The position numbers and the translations under genes were made by a program. Below the pieces are notes generated by a model. The model did not search any database. It was not told the DNA's origin and worked only from the letters and a program-made list of their open reading frames with translations. Below, in pieces: positions 29,046-43,539 of a stretch of DNA of 64,000 nt. This DNA is from Chloroflexota bacterium (GTDB lineage: Bacteria; Chloroflexota; Anaerolineae; Caldilineales; Caldilineaceae). The first letter of the stretch is position 1, and each line of letters starts with the position of its first letter. Location: assembly GCA_016861025.1 (NCBI GenBank), contig BOKO01000017.1:59912-123911 (forward strand). Reading direction: 5' to 3'.

Positions 29046-30656
29046 TTACATGCGGAACACGCCAAAACGGGTGGGCGTCAGCGGTGCATTCAGACACGCA
29101 GAGAGCGCCAGCCCCAACACCTGTCGCGTCTCCGGTGGGTCGAGAATTCCGTCGTCCCACAGCCGCGCCGTAGCATAATAGGGGTTGCCCTCATGCTCAT
29201 ATTTCTCCAAAATCGGCTGTTTGAACGCCGCCTGCTCCTCTGGTGTCATCAACGACTCCCCGCGCCGCGCCGCCTGTTCCATTTTGACGGTGAGCAACAC
29301 GTTCGCCGCCTGTTCGCCGCCCATCACACTGATGCGCGCGTTGGGCCACATCCACAAAAAACGCGGGCTGTATGCGCGGCCGCACATGCCGTAGTTGCCT
29401 GCGCCGAAGGAGCCGCCGATGATCACCGTCAGTTTAGGCGTCTGCGCGTTGGCGACAGCGTGCACCAACTTGGCGCCATCCTTGGCGATGCCACGATTCT
29501 CGTATTCCTTGCCGACCATGAAGCCGGTGATGTTTTGCAAAAAGAGTAGCGGAATTTGTCTAGATGTGCAAAGTTCGATGAAATGTGCGCCTTTCAGCGC
29601 CGACTCGCTGAAGAGGATCCCGTTGTTGGCGATGACGCCGAGCGGGTAGCCATAGAGCCGCGCAAAGCCGCAGACCAGCGTCTCACCGTAGCGCGGCTTG
29701 AACTCGCGCAATTGGCTGCCATCGACGATGCGAGCAATGACCTCGCGCACATCGTAGGCAATCTTGAACGACATCGGGAGCACACCGTACAGCTCGGCCG
29801 GATCGTAGAGCGGCTCTTTGGGCGGCGCAATATCCAGCTCAACTCGCTTGCGTGTGTTGAGCGTCGCCACGATGTCGCGCACAATCTGCAGGGCGTGAAC
29901 ATCGTCGATGGCGAAGTGGTCCGCCACGCCGGAGATGCGCGTGTGCACGTCGGCGCCGCCCAGCTCCTCGGCGCTCACATCTTCGCCGGTTGCAGCCTTG
30001 ACCAGCGGCGGCCCACCCAGAAAGATCGTGCCCGTGCCATTGACGATCACCGCCTCATCGCTCATCGCCGGCACATAGGCGCCGCCAGCCGTGCACGATC
30101 CCATCACCGCCGCAATCTGAGCGACGCCGGCTGCGCTCATCACCGCCTGGTTGTAGAAGATGCGCCCAAAGTCATCTACATCGGGGAAAACCTCATCTTG
30201 CATCGGCAGGAACGCCCCGCCCGAATCGACCAGATAGATGCACGGCAGCCGGTTTTCCAGCGCAATCTGTTGGGCGCGCAGATGTTTCTTGACGGTCATC
30301 GGATAGTATGTCCCGCCCTTGACTGTGGCGTCGTTGGCGACGATCATGCACTCGCGACCGGAGACGCGCCCAATGCCGGTGACGATGCCCGCCCCAGGCG
30401 CCTCGCCGTCATACATCTCCCATGCAGCAAGTGGCGAGAGTTCAAGAAAGGGCGAGCCGGGGTCAAGCAGGCGATCGATGCGTTCGCGCACAAAGAGCTT
30501 GCCTTGTTCGGCGTGGCGGCGATGCGCCTTCTCGTCGCCGCCGCCACGCACCTGCTCCAGCCGCTTGCGCAATTCCGCGGCCAGTGCGCGGTGATAGGCG
30601 GCGTTGGCGGAGAATTCTGGAGTGGTCAGATCGATGCGTGACTCAAGAATGTCCAT
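29046..30656 (-). CDS. Acyl-CoA carboxylase carboxyltransferase (beta) subunit, methylcrotonyl-CoA type
   Basis: About 536 aa with two crotonase-fold carboxyltransferase halves. Motifs include ANDATVKGGTYYPMTVKKHLRAQ, YLVDSGGAFLPMQDEVFPD, GSCTAGGAYVPAMSDE, FLGGPPLVKAATGE and GGSFGAGNYGMCGRAY, which fit methylcrotonyl-CoA or geranyl-CoA carboxylase beta better than propionyl-CoA carboxylase. It would carboxylate the acyl-CoA with biotin-bound CO2. The biotin-carrying alpha subunit is not in this window. ATG at 30656, after a 84-bp gap from the hydroxylase gene. Confidence 0.88.
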   Translation of the reverse strand: MDILESRIDLTTPEFSANAAYHRALAAELRKRLEQVRGGGDEKAHRRHAEQGKLFVRERIDRLLDPGSPFLELSPLAAWEMYDGEAPGAGIVTGIGRVSGRECMIVANDATVKGGTYYPMTVKKHLRAQQIALENRLPCIYLVDSGGAFLPMQDEVFPDVDDFGRIFYNQAVMSAAGVAQIAAVMGSCTAGGAYVPAMSDEAVIVNGTGTIFLGGPPLVKAATGEDVSAEELGGADVHTRISGVADHFAIDDVHALQIVRDIVATLNTRKRVELDIAPPKEPLYDPAELYGVLPMSFKIAYDVREVIARIVDGSQLREFKPRYGETLVCGFARLYGYPLGVIANNGILFSESALKGAHFIELCTSRQIPLLFLQNITGFMVGKEYENRGIAKDGAKLVHAVANAQTPKLTVIIGGSFGAGNYGMCGRAYSPRFLWMWPNARISVMGGEQAANVLLTVKMEQAARRGESLMTPEEQAAFKQPILEKYEHEGNPYYATARLWDDGILDPPETRQVLGLALSACLNAPLTPTRFGVFRM

Positions 30657-30740
30657 TCTGTGTGCGCTCACTTGCAGGGCGGCAATTTGCCATTGTCTGT
30701 GGGTTCTCGGTCCGACTTGATCCACTTCCCTCAATAAAGA

Positions 30741-33848
<3,108 letters not shown>

Positions 33849-33869
33849 AGGTTCCTCCTGTCTCCAGTG

Positions 33870-34763
33870 TCACGCTGCTTGCGCCCGCGCAACCGCCTTC
33901 GGCAGCACCCGCCGCAGCAGCACAGCGATCATTTCGTGACGATACTCCTTGCTGGCGCGATGTTTGCTCGTGCGCAGCTCAGCCTGACGTTGGGCGGCGT
34001 CGATGGCGCGCTCCAAGGCAGTTTCATCTAGTGTCGGCGCGCCAAGCAAAATCGTTTCACTTTCTGTAGCGCGAAAAGGGATCGGCCCTGCTGGCCCGAC
34101 CGCAATCGATGCGGCGACCGCGCGCCGACCGGACTCATCAAGCGTGACCTGTGCGGCGACGCCCAGGATCGGCAGCGCCACACCCTGCGGACGCATGATG
34201 CGGTCGAAGGCGCTGCCGCTGCGCAGTGCGCGCACCGGGAAGCGAAACGCGCCGATCATCTGGTTGGCTGCGAGGCGGTTCTTGCCCGGCCCGACAAAGA
34301 TCGATAGCAATGGCTGCCATGTGCACTCGACTGCGGCGCCGTTCCACGTGCACACCTGCACCTCGGCGTTGAGCGCTAACAGCCCAATCGTACCGTCGGC
34401 GGCGGGCAAAGCATGGGCAACATTCCCGCCAATAGTGGCGACGTTGCGCACCTGGGGTCCGCCGACGACGCTGCAGCTCTCCGCCAGCGCCGCACCGTGA
34501 TGGCGAATCAATGGGCTGGCTTCGATGGCGGCGTGTGTGGCGGCGGCGCCGATCACGATCCAGCCGTTGTCTTCGCGGATCTGGTCGAGGTCGCGGATCG
34601 TGGTCACGTCGATCAACGCCTGCAGTGCGCTGTGATTGCCTTGCTGCATGTCGAGAATCAGATCGGTGCCGCCAGCCACGATCTGGGCTCCGCCTGCATA
34701 TTGGCTGAGCAGTGAAAGCGCCTCATCAACGCTCTGCGGTGTATGATAGGCTTGCCAGCGCAT
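33870..34763 (-). CDS. FAD-binding subunit of the molybdenum hydroxylase
   Basis: 297 aa, CoxM/XdhB type. IVAGGTDLILDMQQG near residue 28 and VGGPQVRNVATIGGNVAHALPAAD around residue 100 are the two FAD-binding signatures. The C-terminal CO dehydrogenase flavoprotein-like domain follows. It lies 21 bp before the fused FeS/Mo subunit and together they should make the complete electron chain Mo-FeS-FeS-FAD. It is the first gene of the minus-strand metabolic run. Confidence 0.9.
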   Translation of the reverse strand: MRWQAYHTPQSVDEALSLLSQYAGGAQIVAGGTDLILDMQQGNHSALQALIDVTTIRDLDQIREDNGWIVIGAAATHAAIEASPLIRHHGAALAESCSVVGGPQVRNVATIGGNVAHALPAADGTIGLLALNAEVQVCTWNGAAVECTWQPLLSIFVGPGKNRLAANQMIGAFRFPVRALRSGSAFDRIMRPQGVALPILGVAAQVTLDESGRRAVAASIAVGPAGPIPFRATESETILLGAPTLDETALERAIDAAQRQAELRTSKHRASKEYRHEMIAVLLRRVLPKAVARAQAA

Positions 34764-34890
34764 AACACCCTTCCATATTTCGATTGAATCGTCGAGCAGA
34801 TGATATATTCATGGGCATCAATCAGGGTGGAGTATATCAAATCTATTCGTCGGATGTCTATTGCAGACAAAGACACTTGTCGAGGCAATC

Positions 34891-35145
34891 ATGAAAAGTC
34901 TCTACGATGAGTTGGCGGAAAAACTCAAACAAGACCCACGCCTGACCAGACACAGCCTGGCGCGAGCCGATCTGGGGTTGCTCCTGTTCAACGCCGGCGA
35001 CGCGCTGCGCGAGTTGTGGGCTGCCGCAGACGCCGAGCTTACCGACGCGCGTGCGCAAGGGCGATCGCCGTCGCCGCGGCTGGAGGCGGCGGTCAATGCG
35101 CTGCGTCCAATCTTTGGGGAGCGCAGCACAACGTCAGCGCATTGA
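34891..35145 (+). CDS. Small hypothetical protein
   Basis: 84 aa, mostly predicted helical and fairly charged, with no membrane segment or signal peptide. The ATG at 34891 has GAGG 6 nt upstream and is preferred to a TTG ten codons earlier. It is isolated between two minus-strand runs and converges on heme O synthase 22 bp away. I do not recognise a family. Confidence 0.5.
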   Translation: MKSLYDELAEKLKQDPRLTRHSLARADLGLLLFNAGDALRELWAAADAELTDARAQGRSPSPRLEAAVNALRPIFGERSTTSAH

Positions 35146-35167
35146 TGGGACAGGCGTGGGGGACTCT

Positions 35168-36151
35168 CTACCAGCCGGTCGGCAGACGCAGGACGAAATT
35201 CACGGCATCCGGCGGCGGAATGAAGAAGAGGTTGTCGATTCCCATCGCCAGGAAGATCAGCGCCAGATAGAGCAGGCTGAACTTGTATAACCGCCAGATA
35301 TTGGCGTTGGTGGGCTTGCGCCAGATGTCGATCGCTTGCCAGAGGAAGACGCCGTTGAGCGCCAGCGCCAGCGCCAGATAGACCGGCCCCAACAACTGCA
35401 AAAAGACCGGCAGCACAGAGATCAGCAGCAGCAGGATCGAGTAGAGCACAATTTGGCGATATGTCTCGCGCTCGCCAGCGATCACCGGCAGCATCGGCAC
35501 GCCCGCCGCTCGGTATTCTTTCTGGCGCATCAATGCCAGCGCCCAGAAGTGCGGCGGCGTCCAATAGAAGACGATCGCTACCATGATCAGTGGCAGCAGT
35601 GAAATCTCATTGGCGACCGCCGCCCAGCCAACCAGCGGCGGCACCGCCCCCGCCAGTCCACCGACGACGATGTTCTGCGTGCTCGAACGTTTGAGCAGCA
35701 GCGTGTAGACAAACACATAAAAGAGCAGCCCAAAGAGCGCAATCAGCGCCGAAAGCAGGTTGACCTGCCACCACAACACCACGAAGCTCAGCACGCCCAA
35801 CAGCACCCCAAAGATCAACACCTGTGTTGGCGTCATGCGTCCGCCCGGCAATGGTCGCCGGCGCGTGCGCACCATCACATGGTCGATGTCGCGGTCAACG
35901 AACTGGTTGAGCGCGTTGGCGCCGCCCGCCGCCAGGAAACCGCCCACCATTGTCCACAGAATCAGCCAGCCACTCGGGGCGCCGCCACCGGTCAGAAACA
36001 TCGGCACAAAGGTGACGATCAGCAACAACAGAACGATGCGCGGTTTGGTCAGCATTACGTAATCGCTGACCGCCAGCCGCACCAACGCCTGTTCACGCGT
36101 CAAGTCAGGTTCGACTGCGTTGCTCTCTTTAACAGTAGTGCTCTTTAGCAT
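35168..36151 (-). CDS. ctaB: Protoheme IX farnesyltransferase (heme O synthase)
   Basis: Adds a farnesyl group to heme b, making heme O for the oxidase. A polytopic UbiA-type prenyltransferase of 327 aa with the aspartate motif NALNQFVDRDIDHVM, the following RTRRRPLP, and the second loop AGVPMLPVIAGE. About nine membrane segments. It is the last gene of the cytochrome oxidase assembly run, 24 bp after surf1. No heme A synthase (ctaA) lies nearby, so whether heme A or heme O is used cannot be decided here. Confidence 0.95.
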   Translation of the reverse strand: MLKSTTVKESNAVEPDLTREQALVRLAVSDYVMLTKPRIVLLLLIVTFVPMFLTGGGAPSGWLILWTMVGGFLAAGGANALNQFVDRDIDHVMVRTRRRPLPGGRMTPTQVLIFGVLLGVLSFVVLWWQVNLLSALIALFGLLFYVFVYTLLLKRSSTQNIVVGGLAGAVPPLVGWAAVANEISLLPLIMVAIVFYWTPPHFWALALMRQKEYRAAGVPMLPVIAGERETYRQIVLYSILLLLISVLPVFLQLLGPVYLALALALNGVFLWQAIDIWRKPTNANIWRLYKFSLLYLALIFLAMGIDNLFFIPPPDAVNFVLRLPTGW

Positions 36152-36175
36152 GACAGTGAAATCATCTCTCAGTCG

Positions 36176-37099
36176 CTACACTGGGATTTTTGCCTCGGCG
36201 ATCTGCTTCTCTTCCGCATTTTCGTTGACGCTGCGTCCTTTATGGACGGTCTCGCTGTTCGATAAAGTCGATGGCTCGCCGTCATCCGGCATTGCAGTCG
36301 GCTCCAGAGCGTAAGGGTGCGTCGCATCGCCAGACGACGCCTGCGCAGGATTGTGCAAAGTCAACGCAGATTGCCGCTCGCGAAACCGTACAAACATTAT
36401 ATAGCCAAAGCCTGCAATGACAGCAAACGAAAACCACTGCACAGCGTACCCCATGTGCATGCTGGCGTCGAGCGGCGCCGGCTCCTCGCGCACGGGCAGC
36501 CGGTCGAGCGGGCGCGCCGCCTCTGGAAGCTGCTGAATCCAGACCGGCGCCAGTGTGTAGGGCATCTGCGCCTGAATCGCCGGGATGTCGATGCGATACC
36601 ATTCGCTCTGGGCAGTGGCTGGCGGCGTCGATGGCTGGCCCGCGGGCGGCGCCTGCGATGGACGAATCAGCCCGATCATCGGCGCGTCGGCTGGCTCTTC
36701 CAGCTCGGACCAGAATTGTGGAGCGCTGCGATCGGATGGAACCCAGCCGCGCGCCACCAACACAGCGTCGCCATTGTTCATGACAAAGGGCGTGACCAAC
36801 ACAACGCCGGGCGCATCGCGGTAAATCTGCCCCTTGAGCACAAGCTGGTTGGCGTAGTCGAAATACCCCTGCGCAGTGACGCGTCGATACTCCAGTTCAT
36901 CCAGGGCATCGGGCAGTTGCTCGGCGCCGAGATCGAGCGGCGCCATCTGCCATCGCGTCGCCAGCATGGCGTTATAGGCGCGTTTCTGGTCAAAGCGATC
37001 CAACTGCCAGAAGCCAAGTCGCACGAAGAGCGCCACGATGACGGCGACCAGAATCGTGAGGAAAATCCACTTCTTGCTGAAAATCTTGAGAACGTACAC
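36176..37099 (-). CDS. SURF1-family cytochrome oxidase assembly protein
   Basis: 307 aa with a membrane helix at each end (residues about 13-31 and 223-243). GFWQLDRFDQKRAYN near the start and LVARGWVPSD are SURF1 signatures. SURF1 helps insert heme a-type groups into subunit I. The GTG at 37099 has AGGAG 6 nt upstream. A 60-residue tail beyond the last helix is low in complexity and charged. It starts 3 bp after the YtkA-like gene. Confidence 0.9.
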   Translation of the reverse strand: MYVLKIFSKKWIFLTILVAVIVALFVRLGFWQLDRFDQKRAYNAMLATRWQMAPLDLGAEQLPDALDELEYRRVTAQGYFDYANQLVLKGQIYRDAPGVVLVTPFVMNNGDAVLVARGWVPSDRSAPQFWSELEEPADAPMIGLIRPSQAPPAGQPSTPPATAQSEWYRIDIPAIQAQMPYTLAPVWIQQLPEAARPLDRLPVREEPAPLDASMHMGYAVQWFSFAVIAGFGYIMFVRFRERQSALTLHNPAQASSGDATHPYALEPTAMPDDGEPSTLSNSETVHKGRSVNENAEEKQIAEAKIPV

Positions 37100-37102
37100 G
37101 GT

Positions 37103-37671
37103 TTACTCCTGCACAACGGACGATGACGTTGCGCGCTGCATCGATACAGCCCGCGCGCCAGACCGTTTGCGTGCACCAAACAGGAACCCAATCACGGCAA
37201 GCAGCGCCAGCGCGCCGCCTGCCCATACAAACCAATTGTTCGTTGTCGCGGGCGCCGCCTGCATGACAAAACTCACCGAGCCAGCCCCTTCGTTGCCCTG
37301 CACAGTCACTTCAACGCGCCAGAGACCATCATGCGGCAGCGTGTGATCCACCTCGTAGAAACCGGCGGCCACAGCGCTGACGGGCGTCGCCTGCAATGTC
37401 AATGGTTGATCGGGCTGCGGGTCCCAAAACAGACGCAGCGTAACCTGGGCATCGGTGATGGGAAAGGTCTGATCAGCCTCCACCCTGGTCACGGCGACGG
37501 TGACGTGCGCGTCTTCGCCGGCGCGCCATGGGTCAGGACTGGTCCACGCAAAGACGCGATAGGGGCCGGCAGGCGCATCGGTGATTTGCGCCACGCCGCC
37601 CCCATGCGCCATCAGAGGCAGCGGCGCAATCAACGCCGCCAGCAACGCCAGCAACACACAAACTGAACGAC

Positions 37672-37675
<4 letters not shown>
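37103..37675 (-). CDS. YtkA-like exported domain protein
   Basis: 190 aa. An N-terminal signal peptide (LLALLAALIAPLPLMAHGGG) leads to an Ig-like beta domain of the YtkA/FixH type, followed by a membrane helix near residues 148-168 and a basic tail. Such proteins are found in oxidase assembly and copper-handling operons; I did not find a clear copper-binding motif. The ATG at 37675 overlaps the ctaG stop as ATGA. An in-frame extension 122 codons upstream lies in ctaG and is not used. Confidence 0.7.
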
Positions 37676-38583
<908 letters not shown>

Positions 38584-38679
38584 AATGATTCAACTCTCAA
38601 AAAACACTGCGCAATACGGGATCGACAGTCGCCTCTCCACGCATTGCGCAGCGCTAACGTTATGTACTGCCAGCGTTTA

Positions 38680-39321
38680 TCAATGCGTCACATGCGCCGC
38701 CGTGCCGATCAGGTAGAGCGCCGGATAGAAGAAAATCCACACGACATCGACATAGTGCCAGTAGATGGCGCACGATTCGACGCCCCAGTGTCGTTCCTTT
38801 GAAAAGCTTCCCTTACGCGCCAGATTCCAGACGATAAAGATGAATACAATTCCCGAAACGACGTGCAACGCGTGCATGCCGGTCATGGCAAAGACGACGG
38901 CGCCGTACTTGTCGCCCCATGGCGTCAGGTGTCCTTCATAAATCGCCGGGAACAGACCCCACTCGAAGATCATGACGCCGCCGAGGAAGATCAGGCCAAA
39001 CAACGCCGTGAGCAGGATAAAGAAAGAGAACGCTTTGCGGTTGCCGCGCTCCATGGCAGTTTCAGCAAGACGCATCGAAACGCTGCTGATCAGCAGCACA
39101 GAGGTGACGATCAAGCCGATTTCCTGATCAAGCTCAGGACGAGTGTCGCCCCACAGGTAAAAACGCGTGGCGAGCAGGCCGCCGAACAGAAACGCTTCCG
39201 AGATGAAGAAGAGCCACAGCCCCAACCGGTTCATGCGCAATTGCGCTGCGTAATTGTCATGCCCGGCGTGGGCGTCGTGATGCACGGCGGCAGCCTGCGC
39301 CGAAGTCGTCACAGCAGCCAT
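38680..39321 (-). CDS. ctaE: Cytochrome c oxidase subunit III
   Basis: 213 aa with five membrane segments. The first helix region (LGLWLFFISEAFLFGGLLATRFYLW), the ARKGSF-turn, and the end YWHYVDVVWIFFYPALYL are typical of subunit III. It supports proton pumping and stability of subunit I. It starts 3 bp after the small subunit IV and belongs to the coxII-I-IV-III operon. Confidence 0.94.
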   Translation of the reverse strand: MAAVTTSAQAAAVHHDAHAGHDNYAAQLRMNRLGLWLFFISEAFLFGGLLATRFYLWGDTRPELDQEIGLIVTSVLLISSVSMRLAETAMERGNRKAFSFFILLTALFGLIFLGGVMIFEWGLFPAIYEGHLTPWGDKYGAVVFAMTGMHALHVVSGIVFIFIVWNLARKGSFSKERHWGVESCAIYWHYVDVVWIFFYPALYLIGTAAHVTH

Positions 39322-39324
39322 AGA

Positions 39325-39522
39325 TTAGTGCTCTCCTTCCGCCGTCCACAGGCGGCTGACATGCATGAAGAAATAGATGACCAGGATCGCCTTCAGCGCA
39401 GCCACAAGCATTAGCAGCGTTGCACCGACATGATACAACCCCATGAAGTACTCGATGATCGTCAGGATCGCCAGAATAATCCCGATCAGAACGACAATGC
39501 CGTATCCGTCTCGATTGAACAT
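39325..39522 (-). CDS. Cytochrome c oxidase subunit IV (small, CtaF-like)
   Basis: 65 aa with two membrane segments and the conserved KAILVIYFFMHVSRLW of prokaryotic oxidase subunit IV. It lies 17 bp after subunit I and 3 bp before subunit III, the standard place for this gene. Confidence 0.88.
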   Translation of the reverse strand: MFNRDGYGIVVLIGIILAILTIIEYFMGLYHVGATLLMLVAALKAILVIYFFMHVSRLWTAEGEH

Positions 39523-39539
39523 TTCGCTTCCTCCTTCGC

Positions 39540-41402
<1,863 letters not shown>

Positions 41403-41439
41403 AGCTCAATCCCCTCTTATGCGCACTCAGAAAATCAGA

Positions 41440-42189
41440 TTAACGGCTTGCTGTCTGCAAATTCTGTTCAGCAATTTTCTGATCCATCCAGGCGATGTAC
41501 TCGTCTTCAGACACGACGCGAACCGTAGCCAGCATACTCCAATGCGATAGACCGCACAGTTCAGCGCACACGATCTTGAATTCGCCCTCTTTGGTCGGTG
41601 TGATCTTCATTCTCGTCGTCATGCCGGGGACCAGATCCTGCTTGGGTCCCCATTCCGCCACCCAGAAGGAGTGAATCACGTCGGTTGCGCGTAGGGAGAT
41701 CTCGGCGGGTTTATTGACAGGCAGCACCATCTCCGCCGCCGTCACGCCATTCGGATAATTGAACGTCCATGACCATTGGAAACCAACCGCCTCGACGCGT
41801 ACATCATCGCCGCCAGCCGTGGCGTCGCGCAGCGTCTGGATGCCGATGAATGCAAAGATCACCACCAACACCAAAGGCACGACCGTCCATGCAATTTCCA
41901 GGGCTGTGTTGCCTTCAAAATGCTCGCCTTCTGACTCATCGCCTTTGCGTTTGCGGAAAACAAACAACGAATACAACATGAAAACAGAAACCAACGAAAA
42001 GAGGAAGGCGATCAACCAGATATGCAGTTGGAAGAGCCATCTGATCGGCTCAGCCTGAACCGAGTGCTGCGCCTTGACCGGAAGAATTGCCAGCAAGAAG
42101 AAGCCCAGAACAATGGTGGTGATCAGAACCAGTGCTCCGACAATCACAAAGTGTTTTCGATCTGTGGATGACTGTGGCAGCTTGAGCAT
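41440..42189 (-). CDS. ctaC: Cytochrome c oxidase subunit II
   Basis: 249 aa. Two membrane helices (residues about 14-36 and 55-77) precede the cupredoxin domain. The CuA ligands are in IHSFW and CAELCGLSHWSM (Cys-Cys-His-Met). GFQWSWTFNYP is the aromatic patch that passes electrons on. No cytochrome c domain is fused at the C-terminus, so a separate electron donor is needed. A TTGACA-18-AATAAT promoter lies upstream at 42284-42313. Confidence 0.95.
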   Translation of the reverse strand: MLKLPQSSTDRKHFVIVGALVLITTIVLGFFLLAILPVKAQHSVQAEPIRWLFQLHIWLIAFLFSLVSVFMLYSLFVFRKRKGDESEGEHFEGNTALEIAWTVVPLVLVVIFAFIGIQTLRDATAGGDDVRVEAVGFQWSWTFNYPNGVTAAEMVLPVNKPAEISLRATDVIHSFWVAEWGPKQDLVPGMTTRMKITPTKEGEFKIVCAELCGLSHWSMLATVRVVSEDEYIAWMDQKIAEQNLQTASR

Positions 42190-42283
42190 ACATCTCCTCT
42201 TTTGCTATTCCTCGTCGCGCCGAAAAACAACTTTCACAACCTAGCGCCCGCAAACATTGTGCAATACTTGCGCAAGCCTCGCT

Positions 42284-42313
42284 ATTATTGGATCACAGTG
42301 ACGACACTGTCAA
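42284..42313 (-). promoter_or_regulatory. Putative promoter for the cytochrome oxidase operon
   Basis: Minus-strand TTGACA (42308-42313), 18-bp spacer, AATAAT (42284-42289). It lies about 95 bp before the subunit II start codon and just past the preceding small membrane gene. Confidence 0.5.
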
Positions 42314-42318
42314 GTGAG

Positions 42319-42660
42319 CTATCTGACTATCACCAGCCAAATTGTCAATAACGCCGTCCCTAATACAGGCGCCACTGTCCAGAGCAACTCCCAACGACGG
42401 TTCAGCTTGAACTCACCGATCGATCTTGCCATCGGTGTCTGAGCTGGCTGGCGAAACCATCGCCCCGTCGAACGAACCAGGTCAAACTGGATCATTAAAA
42501 AAGTAGCCAATGTCAAGAGCGCCAACCATGGGAAAAGAGCTGTAAACGCCGGGTTGTCAAACGCCAACTTCGGCAGCAACGCTACAGTTTCAGGCATGTA
42601 GCTCAACACCAACCAGGCTACCGTAGCCAGCAGAATTCCAACCGTGACGATATACCGCAT
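42319..42660 (-). CDS. Small membrane protein resembling the membrane part of oxidase subunit II
   Basis: 113 aa with three hydrophobic stretches. The last one, in LNRRWELLWTVAPVLGTALLTIW, strongly resembles the E-hydrophobic-W-T-V-x-P second helix of subunit II, but the CuA domain is absent. It lies just upstream of the oxidase operon. Either it is a diverged subunit II relic or an accessory subunit. Homology is judged by this one motif. Confidence 0.55.
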   Translation of the reverse strand: MRYIVTVGILLATVAWLVLSYMPETVALLPKLAFDNPAFTALFPWLALLTLATFLMIQFDLVRSTGRWFRQPAQTPMARSIGEFKLNRRWELLWTVAPVLGTALLTIWLVIVR

Positions 42661-42873
42661 ATCCAGCTTCCAATATTTGAGCGATGCGTCGATATAGTCG
42701 ATATATTCGTAGGCGGCGCACGCCCTTGTTCCATGAAAAAAGCGTGCCGATCTTAACAGAGTTCAATAGGCGTGTCAAAGCAAAATTGACTTTGCCGACA
42801 ATTTGACATCGAAGAGGTTGAACAGGCGAGGGCGGCCACCAATAACGATTCCTGATTCGTTGCGACGATCCGA
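42661..42873. other. Intergenic stretch between the small membrane protein and the fur promoter
   Basis: No gene was seen in this stretch between divergent genes. It presumably holds the promoter of the small membrane gene, but no convincing hexamer pair was found. Confidence 0.4.
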
Positions 42874-42954
42874 TTGACAGCCTCGCTAAAGATTGCTATA
42901 CTAACTTTTAGTTTGGATTCATTCTAAATAAGCGCGAAAGATTCATTAGAATAA
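42874..42954 (+). promoter_or_regulatory. Promoter with Fur-type operators for the regulator-exporter operon
   Basis: TTGACA (42874-42879), 17-bp spacer, TATACT (42897-42902). Downstream at 42908-42927 is an imperfect palindrome TTAG...CTAA (7 of 10 arm positions match), and ATTCATTAGAATAA at 42941-42954 repeats its half-site. Both fit AT-rich Fur/PerR boxes and lie over or after the start point, which suggests autorepression. Confidence 0.6.
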
Positions 42955-42993
42955 CTTAGATGCATGACTTGCACACACTGGTAGATTGATTCA

Positions 42994-43539
42994 ATGCATT
43001 CAGGAGAGGGAAGCTTGCAAACCATAATCGCCACTGATCCAGCCGCCAAAAATGAGCATTATTTGCGCACGCTCAAACAAGCTGGTCTTCGCATCACGCC
43101 GCAACGCAAGGTTATCTGCGCCTATCTTGCCGAGACGGACCGCCATCCGTCGGCGTATCAGGTCTATGAAGGGATTGCCGAGACGCATCCAGAGATCAGC
43201 AGGGCAACCGTCTACAACACACTCAACACATTGCAGGAACTCGGCGCAATCGTTGAGTTGAGTTTTGGCGCCGATCACACGCACTACGAGACAAATCCGG
43301 CGCCGCACGTCAACCTGATCTGCCTGCGCTGTCATAAGATCGTCGATTATCACGGCGATCCTGGCATTGATGCGCTGACGGAGCGCGTGCGCGACGAGCT
43401 TGGTTTCCAGAGCGCAGCAGCCAGAATCGATCTGGTTGGGTTTTGCAGCGATTGCCGCTCGCAACGGATTGCGGAAATCCGCGCAATGGCGCAATGCTCA
43501 TCCTCATCAGAACAACAAACTTTAGGGATGTTACAATGA
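42994..43539 (+). CDS. Fur/PerR-family metal or peroxide regulator
   Basis: 181 aa. An N-terminal winged helix (LRITPQRKVICAYLAE ... SRATVYNTLNTL) is followed by the dimer domain with ICLRCHKIVDYHG and VGFCSDC, two CxxC pairs for structural zinc. The KIVDYHG...LVGFC arrangement is closest to PerR-type members. The ATG at 42994 has a poor ribosome site; TTG at 43015 has AGGAGAGGG just upstream and may be the real start. It ends as ATGA with the exporter gene, so it probably controls that gene. Confidence 0.85.
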   Translation: MHSGEGSLQTIIATDPAAKNEHYLRTLKQAGLRITPQRKVICAYLAETDRHPSAYQVYEGIAETHPEISRATVYNTLNTLQELGAIVELSFGADHTHYETNPAPHVNLICLRCHKIVDYHGDPGIDALTERVRDELGFQSAAARIDLVGFCSDCRSQRIAEIRAMAQCSSSSEQQTLGMLQ

